The position numbers and the translations under genes are program-made. The notes beneath the pieces were generated by a model. That model searched no databases. It saw nothing but the letters and a program-made list of their open reading frames with translations, and was not told where the DNA came from. Below are positions 1 through 6,011 of a DNA stretch of 9,986 nucleotides, one piece after another. Each line of letters starts with the position of its first letter. Position 1 is the stretch's first letter. This stretch comes from an uncultured Bacillaceae bacterium (GTDB lineage Bacteria; Bacillota; Bacilli; Bacillales; Amphibacillaceae). Where the stretch lies: NCBI GenBank assembly GCA_945639745.1, contig CALZEK010000032.1:1-9986 (forward strand). The letters are read 5' to 3'.

Positions 1-44
1 AAATAGACCTTAAACACATTAATGTGTTTAAGGTCTATTTTTTT
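1..44. terminator. Perfect 40-bp palindrome with T-tract, probable bidirectional terminator
   Basis: Bases 1-20 and 21-40 are exact reverse complements (arm begins AAATAGACCTTAAAC, centre ACATTAATGT). In RNA this would fold into a stem of about 18 bp with a short loop. On the plus strand the stem is followed by seven T (38-44), and the same bases supply an A-tract before the stem on the minus strand, the usual shape of an intrinsic terminator working in both directions. It lies 5 bp beyond the stop codon of the small minus-strand gene at 46-147, so it would end the NADH dehydrogenase transcript and probably also a convergent plus-strand gene left of the window. The minus-strand U-tract lies mostly outside the window and cannot be seen. 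Confidence 0.88.
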
Positions 45-45
45 A

Positions 46-147
46 TTATCTGAAATCTCTCGTCTCTTCTGCATATCTGCTTGCAACAGCATATCCTACA
101 ATTGCTGCAATTGAAAGGAGTAAAATATTAAAGAAGTTTTTTCTCAT
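46..147 (-). CDS. 33-aa single-span membrane protein of unknown function
   Basis: This short reading frame begins at ATG (147-145) and ends at TAA (48-46). The product starts MRKNFFNILLLSIAAIVGY and ends AEETRDFR. A positively charged N-terminus (R2, K3) precedes a hydrophobic stretch at about residues 5-22, long enough for one membrane helix. A short charged tail follows, so an N-in, single-pass orientation is likely. A strong ribosome site, AAAGGTGG at 155-162, sits 7 nt before the ATG; the same octamer precedes the NADH dehydrogenase gene 39 bp upstream. There is no terminator between the two genes and a strong one directly after this one, so co-transcription is likely. I do not recognise the family. 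A role with NADH dehydrogenase is suggested only by position. The good ribosome site, sensible hydrophobic pattern and tight fit before the terminator argue that it is translated. Confidence 0.78.
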   Translation of the reverse strand: MRKNFFNILLLSIAAIVGYAVASRYAEETRDFR

Positions 148-154
148 TTGTATG

Positions 155-162
155 CCACCTTT
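155..162 (-). promoter_or_regulatory. Ribosome binding site of the 33-aa membrane protein
   Basis: AAAGGTGG on the minus strand lies 7 nt upstream of the ATG at 147. It is the main reason for calling such a short reading frame a gene. Confidence 0.8.
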
Positions 163-186
163 CCATGATTAAATAATGTTTTTATC

Positions 187-1401
187 TTAGAATGGACGAT
201 ATTTACCTTTTTTCAGTAAAATTTTCGGTCCGCCAAGTAAATATAACGCTCGATTATCAACTACTTTTTTCATGGCAGCTGCTTGTTTTCCTTTTAACTT
301 TGTACCTGATAGTACGTTACCAATTGCGTCACTTACTCCAAGTGATGCAACTGTACCACGATCTTCAAAAATAAATTCTTCTAATGGTTCATCATGTAAT
401 AAACTCTTAATGTTTGATGCACAAACTTCTGCATGTTGTAAAGCTGCTTGTGCTGTTGGCGGGAATGGACGATCTGCTTCTTTATCCATCACCCAAGCAC
501 AATCACCTAAGATAAAGATATCTTCTTCACCTGGTGCACGTAAATCACCATTTACAGTAACTTTTCCACGCGTCAGTTCAAAACCTGATTCAGATAGAAC
601 AGGATTTCCTGTTACTCCACCAGTCCAAATAATTGTTCCGGCTTTAATTTCTTCATTGTTTTCACCGACAATAAAGCTATCAGGCGTACATTCATTAATT
701 GCTGTTCCTAATCTGAATTCTACACCACGATCTTCTAATGACTTCGTTGCATAAGCGACTAAATCTTTATCAAACATTGGTAAAATAGAAGGCATTGCCT
801 CTACGTTAACAATTCTTACTTTACTACGATTAATATCATATTTTTTACATAGTTCAGGTACTCTTTCAGCTAATTCACCTAGTAATTCAATTCCTGTAAA
901 ACCAGCGCCACCTACAAGTATTGTTAAATCATCAGTATTTGGCTCTTCTGAGTTTTTATATGATGCAAATTGATATTCGATATGATCGCGAATTTCACGA
1001 CTAGAATCAATATCAACAATTGATAATGCATTTTCTTCCATTCCTTTAATTCCAAATGTATTCGATTTAAATCCAAGAGCAATTACTAAATAATCATAAG
1101 TAATTTCTCCGTTTTCTAAAACGACACGCTTATCTTCTTTTTCTACTTTAACTACTGAATCATAAATTAAGCGAACACGATTAGGACTAATTACATCGCT
1201 AATCATGAAACGTGCTTGGTTAGGATTAATTGTTCCTGCTGCAACTTCATGTAACCATGTTGTTTCATAATGATAGTTATGTTTATTTACTAGTACTAAA
1301 TCCGCTTCTTCTGGTTGTAACATTTTTGTTAATCGCTTAGCAGTCATAAGTCCAGCATAACCTGCTCCTAATACGACTATTTTTGGTTTATTACTGTTCA
1401 T
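187..1401 (-). CDS. ndh: Type II NADH:quinone oxidoreductase (NDH-2)
   Basis: A 404-aa single-subunit, non-proton-pumping FAD enzyme that passes electrons from NADH to quinone on the cytoplasmic face of the membrane. The first Rossmann motif GAGYAGL (residues 12-18) binds FAD. The second, GGAGFTGIE (164-172), binds NADH and ends in E172, the conserved glutamate of the family at the same number as in the Staphylococcus aureus enzyme. FILGDCA (296-302) supplies the FAD-contacting aspartate D300, and PPTAQAALQ (314-322) is the quinone-site AQxxxQ motif. The basic, amphipathic C-terminus (about 378-404, ending KKGKYRPF) is the expected membrane anchor. Length is normal for the family (about 400 aa). 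The ATG at 1401 is chosen over the in-frame GTG at 1413 because AAAGGTGG (1410-1417) lies 8 nt before the ATG and contains the GTG. Downstream, after 39 bp, is a tiny membrane-protein gene. Bacillaceae carry several NDH-2 paralogues (Ndh and YumB in B. subtilis), and I cannot say which this matches. Confidence 0.95.
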   Translation of the reverse strand: MNSNKPKIVVLGAGYAGLMTAKRLTKMLQPEEADLVLVNKHNYHYETTWLHEVAAGTINPNQARFMISDVISPNRVRLIYDSVVKVEKEDKRVVLENGEITYDYLVIALGFKSNTFGIKGMEENALSIVDIDSSREIRDHIEYQFASYKNSEEPNTDDLTILVGGAGFTGIELLGELAERVPELCKKYDINRSKVRIVNVEAMPSILPMFDKDLVAYATKSLEDRGVEFRLGTAINECTPDSFIVGENNEEIKAGTIIWTGGVTGNPVLSESGFELTRGKVTVNGDLRAPGEEDIFILGDCAWVMDKEADRPFPPTAQAALQHAEVCASNIKSLLHDEPLEEFIFEDRGTVASLGVSDAIGNVLSGTKLKGKQAAAMKKVVDNRALYLLGGPKILLKKGKYRPF

Positions 1402-1409
1402 TGATACAT

Positions 1410-1417
1410 CCACCTTT
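1410..1417 (-). promoter_or_regulatory. Ribosome binding site that fixes the NDH-2 start
   Basis: AAAGGTGG on the minus strand is 8 nt from the ATG at 1401. An in-frame GTG (1413-1411) lies inside this site and so cannot be the start it serves. An out-of-frame ATG (1409-1407) directly abuts it, with no spacing, and opens a three-codon frame whose TGA overlaps the NDH-2 ATG. Confidence 0.85.
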
Positions 1418-1427
1418 CTAGGATTTA

Positions 1428-1457
1428 TATATAACTTTCAGGTAAAACTAAAGTTAA
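1428..1457 (-). promoter_or_regulatory. Candidate promoter for NDH-2
   Basis: On the minus strand a TATATA -10-like box (1433-1428) follows a weak TTAACT -35-like box (1457-1452) with an 18-bp spacer. Transcription would begin near 1421 and give a leader of about 20 nt that still includes the ribosome site. A second, poorer arrangement uses TTTACA (1471-1466) with GTTTTA 17 bp further on. The gap is AT-rich, so chance matches are easy. That a promoter lies somewhere in 1414-1599 is likely; this exact placement is tentative. Confidence 0.35.
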
Positions 1458-1475
1458 AAAACATTTGTAAAGTTA
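1432..1475. repeat. Three copies of AAAGTTA in the NDH-2 upstream region
   Basis: The heptamer AAAGTTA occurs at 1450-1456 and 1469-1475, and as its inverse TAACTTT at 1432-1438. Starts are 18 and 19 bp apart, close to two helical turns. The first two copies in position order form an exact 7-bp inverted repeat with an 11-bp spacer, and they overlap the candidate -10 and -35 boxes. This could be an operator, but no known regulator is recognised from it. Confidence 0.4.
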
Positions 1476-1506
1476 CCTTCTGAAAAAACATAAGGATTTT
1501 TAAGTT

Positions 1507-1584
1507 CTATCTATCATAAAATATTTAAGCATCTTCTTAATAATAACAAATACAGCGATATTTTGCTATCTATATAAATATTTT
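1507..1584. repeat. Two imperfect direct repeats starting CTATCTAT
   Basis: CTATCTATCATAAAATATTT (from 1507) and CTATCTATATAAATATTT (from 1566) are near copies, 59 bp apart, in the gap between the dehydrogenase and NDH-2 genes. Between them is a short inverted repeat, TTAAG-N6-CTTAA (1525-1540). All of this is AT-rich, so chance similarity is possible. No convincing intrinsic terminator for the dehydrogenase gene was found here. Confidence 0.3.
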
Positions 1585-1599
1585 TTTTTCGTAAATAAG

Positions 1600-2289
1600 T
1601 TAGTTTGGACGAATTGTAAGTTCATTTACATTTACATAACTTGGTTGATTTAATGCATATAAAACACCATTTGCAATATCTTCTGCTTCAAGCGGTTTAC
1701 GATTCATCTTGTGACGATCTGGTGCTAAGTCTGTGTCAACCATTCCTGGTGATATATTTGTAATTCTTACACCTGTTTTAGCAAGTTCTTTTTCAAGACC
1801 TTGTGAAATTGCTCTAACCGCAAATTTAGTTGCACTATAAACTGTACTGATTTTAGTTACTTCATGACCGGAGACAGAAGATATATTAATGATATGTCCT
1901 GATTTATTTTCAAGCATATCTGGAATAACGAGCGACGTTCCATAAAGTGTTCCTTTAATATTGACATCAATCATTTGATCCCAACTCTCAATATCTCCCT
2001 GTGTAACTTCAGCACTCAACATAACTCCGGCATTATTAATATATCCATAAATTGTTCCATAATCGTTTTTTACTTGATTAATCATTGCTTCCACTTCGGC
2101 TTTATCACTTACATCCACTTGATAATAAGCTGCCGTGTCAGGTGATTTTTCGTTTATTTCATCTGTTATTTTTGCAAGTTTTTCTTTATTTCTAGCAACA
2201 AGGACGACGCGGTAATTATTATTGGCCAATTTTCTAGCTATTGCTTCTCCAATTCCAGCACTCGCTCCTGTGATAATAATTGTTTTCAC
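1600..2289 (-). CDS. Classical short-chain dehydrogenase/reductase (SDR), substrate unknown
   Basis: A 229-aa cytoplasmic NAD(P)(H)-dependent oxidoreductase of the classical SDR family. The dinucleotide-binding motif TGASAGIG is at 7-14. R33, just after the second strand (VARN), is the kind of basic residue that favours NADP(H). NNAG is at 85-88. The catalytic set is N110, S138, Y151 and K155 (YSATK), and the PG motif is at 181-182. The C-terminus, with a VNVNELTIRP stretch, resembles a common Firmicute SDR group often annotated only as SDR family oxidoreductase. The likely reaction is reduction of a carbonyl or oxidation of a hydroxyl; the substrate cannot be read from the sequence. The start is GTG (2289), supported by AGGAGG 8 nt upstream. 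The gene begins 20 bp after the addA stop with its ribosome site inside that gap, so it is probably the last gene of the addBA transcript. Confidence 0.92.
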   Translation of the reverse strand: MKTIIITGASAGIGEAIARKLANNNYRVVLVARNKEKLAKITDEINEKSPDTAAYYQVDVSDKAEVEAMINQVKNDYGTIYGYINNAGVMLSAEVTQGDIESWDQMIDVNIKGTLYGTSLVIPDMLENKSGHIINISSVSGHEVTKISTVYSATKFAVRAISQGLEKELAKTGVRITNISPGMVDTDLAPDRHKMNRKPLEAEDIANGVLYALNQPSYVNVNELTIRPN

Positions 2290-2297
2290 TATTTTCT

Positions 2298-2303
2298 CCT
2301 CCT
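2298..2303 (-). promoter_or_regulatory. Consensus ribosome binding site for the GTG-started SDR gene
   Basis: AGGAGG on the minus strand, 8 nt before the GTG at 2289, decides this non-ATG start. It sits 6 bp beyond the addA stop codon. Confidence 0.88.
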
Positions 2304-2309
2304 AGTAGT

Positions 2310-5300
2310 TTAAATAATTAATTCTCTATCGAAAAAATAAAGATATGTTTTAGTTACCTTTGATTTTAAGATAGATTCAATTGCTCGTTGATATAAATCA
2401 ATTTGAGTTTCATAACGTTTTTTTAATTGATTTATTGTTTTTTCTGTAACAACTTCTTCAATAATGCGGTCAGTTTTATAATCTACGATATACCAATTAT
2501 CCTCGTAATAAAACAAGCAATCAATAATTCCTTGAATAACTACTTTTTCGTCTGTTTCATTTTGCCAATTTTTATAAATTTTACTAGCATTTTCGCTAAA
2601 CATAAATGGAATTTCTTTTTTTAAGATTGTACTTTGCATCATTTTATCAGCTATTTCAGTTGTAAAGAATCGTTCAATCGCTGCTAAATCAATTGTTTTT
2701 GCCGCTTCCGGTAAAATTAATTCTTTATTTATCATTTCTGCAATATACATTTTTATCTCCATTTGATTTAACGGTTTATTAAATGGTAAATATTGCATAA
2801 CAGCATGCATGGCTGTACCTTTTTCTGCTGAGGTGAGTTCTTTGTCTGCTTGCATAAATAAAGGACGTTTTGTAATAGGTGATCTAAATGGCTTTAAATC
2901 TTCTCTTGAACCATAACTATCTTCAACTTCTTGTTGACGTTTAATTTCAGTTACGCTTTGCTTCGCTCGTGTATTAATAGCTTCTTGATAGGGATAAATA
3001 TAATTTAATCTTTTATCTACTTCTTTTGTCAAATCTGCATTTTCGATTTCTACTGGCTCCCAATTTTGAATCGCTTGTGTTATTTCGGACGTCGTCTCAA
3101 TATGTTCTTTGACTTCTTCTTGAAGCTCACTTGCATGCATGATTTCAATTTTCCAATTTGATTCGTCTTTTATGATATCTGCATTTAATGGCTCTTTCTC
3201 ACTAGTCATTCTTAAAATTTCTGTATCTGCATGACGAATGATTGATTTCCCAATCCAGTCTAAATAACTCTTTGCTGATTTCCGTTCATCAGTAGGTAAT
3301 ATCCATCCTTCATGTTCAATGACATTATGCCAATTTTCAACTGTTTTTTCTAATGAATTAACATTTCCAATCATCACTAGTTTTTCTTTCGCTCTCGTCA
3401 TAGCTACATATAACACACGCATTTCTTCGGCTAATAATTTTCTTTTCACTTCTGTTTGAAGTGCTCTATAATAGAGTGTTGCATAAGTGATTCTCTTTTC
3501 TGGATCAATATATTTACTAGCGAATCCTAAATCTTTATCAAGTAAATATTTTTTCCACAAATCCATAAAGTTAAAGTTTTTATTAATATTCCCTAAAATA
3601 ACGACTGGAAATTCAAGACCTTTACTTTGATGAATCGAGATTATCTTTACGACGTCTTCTTGTTCACTTAATGCAGGTGCTGTTCCTAAATCTTTATCTA
3701 ATTCTTTCATTCTTTCAATGAATCTTAAAAATCTAAACAAACCGCGGTATGATGATTTTTCATATCCTTTAGCACGATCATATAAAGCGCGTAAATTTGC
3801 TTGTCTTTGTTTACCTCCAGGAATACCACCAACAAAGTCATAATAGGCTGTTTCCCCATAGATTCGCCAAATTAGTTCGGATAACTCACCTTCTTTGGCA
3901 ATATTTTTAAATAAAGTTATTTGATCTAATAAACGTTCGATTTTTTTAGTGATATCATCTTGATTGATTTTTTTATATTCTATCAATGCTTCATAATAAG
4001 AACTTTTTGGGTTCGCTATTCTTATTTTAGCTAGTTGCTCTTCATTTAATCCAACAATTGGCGAATGAAGTACCGAAGCTAATGGTATATCTTGATATGG
4101 ATTATCAATAACCCGTAGCATATTAATCATAACTTGAATTTCAATAGCCGCAAAATAACCTGTTTTTAATTCTCCATACACTGGTATTCCTTGCTTCTTT
4201 AGCTCTTCGACAATCACTGGAACATCTGTTTTTGAACGTTGCAATATAACAATATCTCTATATTGCACATCGCGCTGTTGATTTGTATCGGGATCTATCA
4301 CTTGTAATGGCTCTTTATCTTCTGTGCCTAACCATTCTTTTATTTTTTTGGCATAAGCGCGTCCTTCAGTTTGAGCTTTTTCTAAATTAGCTTGTTCTTC
4401 ATCTTCTTGATACCCTTGTTCATCTCGATCAATTAAAATAAGTTCCGCCTGAGCATTTAACAAGGGGACATCGTCATATGAATGGTTAGCATAAATTAAT
4501 TCAGCAGTTTGGTCATATGTTATTTCGCCAACTGCTTCATCTAATATTTGCCTAAAAATATAATTAGTCGCTGTTAATACGTCCGAACGACTTCTAAAAT
4601 TTTTTGCTAAATCTATTTTCTTTCCAAGCTCTGATTGATTTGAATATGCTTTATATTTATCAATAAATAATGTAGGATCAGCATGTCTAAATCTATAGAT
4701 ACTTTGCTTAACATCGCCTACCATGAACCGATTTCCTTGTTTACTATTATTGCTTAACAGAGATAAGATTGTTTCTTGGACATGGTTAATATCTTGATAT
4801 TCATCTATCAATACTTCTTGAAATTTCTTTTGATATTCAAGTGCTATTTTTGATGGTTTAATAGCTTCTGGCCTTGAATTTTGGTCTTTTAAAATTGATA
4901 AGCTATAGTGCTCTAAATCTGAAAAATCAATAACTGTTTTAGCTTGTTTTGCTCGAGTGAAACGCTCCTTAAATTCAATAACTAATTGAACAACCATTTG
5001 AATAATTGGATGCATTTTTTGCATATCTGATATGTGTGATGTCAAACTTCTTGCAAACCATTCTTCTTTCATTTTCCGCCAACTGTCTTGATAGACTTTT
5101 CTAATTTGTTTAACTGTTTCTTTTTTTTCTTCATCACAATCAACGCGTTTACCAGATAAACGTTTAAATTTACTCGTTTTCATAAATTCTTGTAAATCAT
5201 CCCAAAATGATAGTTTTTCAAGTGCTTCTTGAATAAGTAATTGATCAGCTTGAATTGCTTCAGCATAATGGTAAGGTCCATCACTTGTGTTAATTATATT

Positions 5301-6011
5301 CATCGCAGCTTTTGTACCAGCTAACATTGAAGAGAGCTCTTCTTTTAAGTCATTTTTTAATAATTTTAGCCAAGTCAAATCATCTTCTTGCCAATCTTTT
5401 GGTATGTGATAATTATTTGCCACTTGATTAAGCCATTCTTCAGGCCAAGGATTTTGTACTGCAAATGTGTATAAATTAATAATTAATTCTCCAAGTTCCA
5501 AATCATTTCTATCATTTGAAAAACGATCAACAACTGAAAAAAAAGCTTCACGTTCTGCTGTTTCTTTCCCATACCAATCTTCAAACATCGCATCAAGTAC
5601 ATCTTCTTTAATGAGGCTTGCTTCGATATCATCTGTCAAACTAAATTCTGGATCTAAATCAATTAAATAAGCATTTTCTCGCACAATTTTCATACAAAAA
5701 GAATGTAGTGTTGAAATTGAAGCATGTTGTAAAAGAGAGACTTGTTTCTTTAAATGCTGAGATGTTGGATCATCTGCTAATGCTTTTTCTAATGTCACGC
5801 CAATTCTTTTACGCATTTCAGCTGCAGCGGCATTTGTAAAAGTCGCAACAAGAATCTCATCAATATTTAACGGCGTTTCTTTATTAATCACTTTTTGAAT
5901 AATTCGTTCAACTAATACCGCTGTCTTCCCTGAACCAGCAGCAGCTGATACTAAGATATCTGAACCTTGATAATAAATTGCTTCTGCTTGTTCTTCAGTC
6001 CATTGAACCAT
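2310..6011 (-). CDS. addA: ATP-dependent helicase/nuclease subunit A
   Basis: The motor subunit of the AddAB complex, which unwinds and degrades broken DNA ends until a Chi site and leaves a 3' tail for RecA. At 1233 aa it matches B. subtilis AddA (about 1232). The superfamily 1 (UvrD-like) helicase motifs are all present: Walker A AAAGSGKT (23-30), STLHSFC (100-106), Walker B LIDEYQD (401-407), GDVKQSIYRFR (432-442), NFRSR (471-475), HQSKGLEFPVV (794-804) and VLYVAMTRAKE (866-876). The C-terminal RecB-type nuclease has H1069, E1133, D1164 (GIID), D1177 and K1179 (VDYKTD), and QIDLY (1203-1207), so it should be active and cut one strand. Its ATG directly abuts the addB TAA with no base between. 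AAAGGAG (6020-6026), inside the end of addB, serves the start. This arrangement suggests translational coupling and balanced amounts of the two subunits. Confidence 0.98.
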   Translation of the reverse strand: MVQWTEEQAEAIYYQGSDILVSAAAGSGKTAVLVERIIQKVINKETPLNIDEILVATFTNAAAAEMRKRIGVTLEKALADDPTSQHLKKQVSLLQHASISTLHSFCMKIVRENAYLIDLDPEFSLTDDIEASLIKEDVLDAMFEDWYGKETAEREAFFSVVDRFSNDRNDLELGELIINLYTFAVQNPWPEEWLNQVANNYHIPKDWQEDDLTWLKLLKNDLKEELSSMLAGTKAAMNIINTSDGPYHYAEAIQADQLLIQEALEKLSFWDDLQEFMKTSKFKRLSGKRVDCDEEKKETVKQIRKVYQDSWRKMKEEWFARSLTSHISDMQKMHPIIQMVVQLVIEFKERFTRAKQAKTVIDFSDLEHYSLSILKDQNSRPEAIKPSKIALEYQKKFQEVLIDEYQDINHVQETILSLLSNNSKQGNRFMVGDVKQSIYRFRHADPTLFIDKYKAYSNQSELGKKIDLAKNFRSRSDVLTATNYIFRQILDEAVGEITYDQTAELIYANHSYDDVPLLNAQAELILIDRDEQGYQEDEEQANLEKAQTEGRAYAKKIKEWLGTEDKEPLQVIDPDTNQQRDVQYRDIVILQRSKTDVPVIVEELKKQGIPVYGELKTGYFAAIEIQVMINMLRVIDNPYQDIPLASVLHSPIVGLNEEQLAKIRIANPKSSYYEALIEYKKINQDDITKKIERLLDQITLFKNIAKEGELSELIWRIYGETAYYDFVGGIPGGKQRQANLRALYDRAKGYEKSSYRGLFRFLRFIERMKELDKDLGTAPALSEQEDVVKIISIHQSKGLEFPVVILGNINKNFNFMDLWKKYLLDKDLGFASKYIDPEKRITYATLYYRALQTEVKRKLLAEEMRVLYVAMTRAKEKLVMIGNVNSLEKTVENWHNVIEHEGWILPTDERKSAKSYLDWIGKSIIRHADTEILRMTSEKEPLNADIIKDESNWKIEIMHASELQEEVKEHIETTSEITQAIQNWEPVEIENADLTKEVDKRLNYIYPYQEAINTRAKQSVTEIKRQQEVEDSYGSREDLKPFRSPITKRPLFMQADKELTSAEKGTAMHAVMQYLPFNKPLNQMEIKMYIAEMINKELILPEAAKTIDLAAIERFFTTEIADKMMQSTILKKEIPFMFSENASKIYKNWQNETDEKVVIQGIIDCLFYYEDNWYIVDYKTDRIIEEVVTEKTINQLKKRYETQIDLYQRAIESILKSKVTKTYLYFFDRELII

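Noticed and set aside
272..754. 160-codon open frame on the plus strand opposite NDH-2
   Set aside because: It lies wholly antisense to a well-supported enzyme gene, its product (rich in Ser, Pro and Ala) has no recognisable domain, and no convincing ribosome site was seen. It is a shadow of NDH-2 codon use. The plus-strand frames at 192-374, 2427-2624, 5467-5670 and 7013-7195 were rejected for the same reason.
1414..1599. Rex-type redox operator or a riboswitch upstream of NDH-2
   Set aside because: No TTGTGAA-N6-TTCACAA-like match and no long structured leader were found; the gap holds only AT-rich short repeats and weak promoter-like boxes.
1577..1599. Run of nine T (1581-1589) as the terminator of the SDR gene
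   Set aside because: On the coding (minus) strand this is an A-run, and no stable stem precedes a T-run in that direction, so it does not fit an intrinsic terminator for this gene.
1691..1695. AGCGG, the B. subtilis Chi sequence, at a few places on either strand (for example 1691-1695, 5826-5830 and, inverted, 5918-5922)
   Set aside because: A 5-mer occurs by chance this often, the Chi sequence of this organism is unknown, and one window cannot show the strand bias that would be needed.
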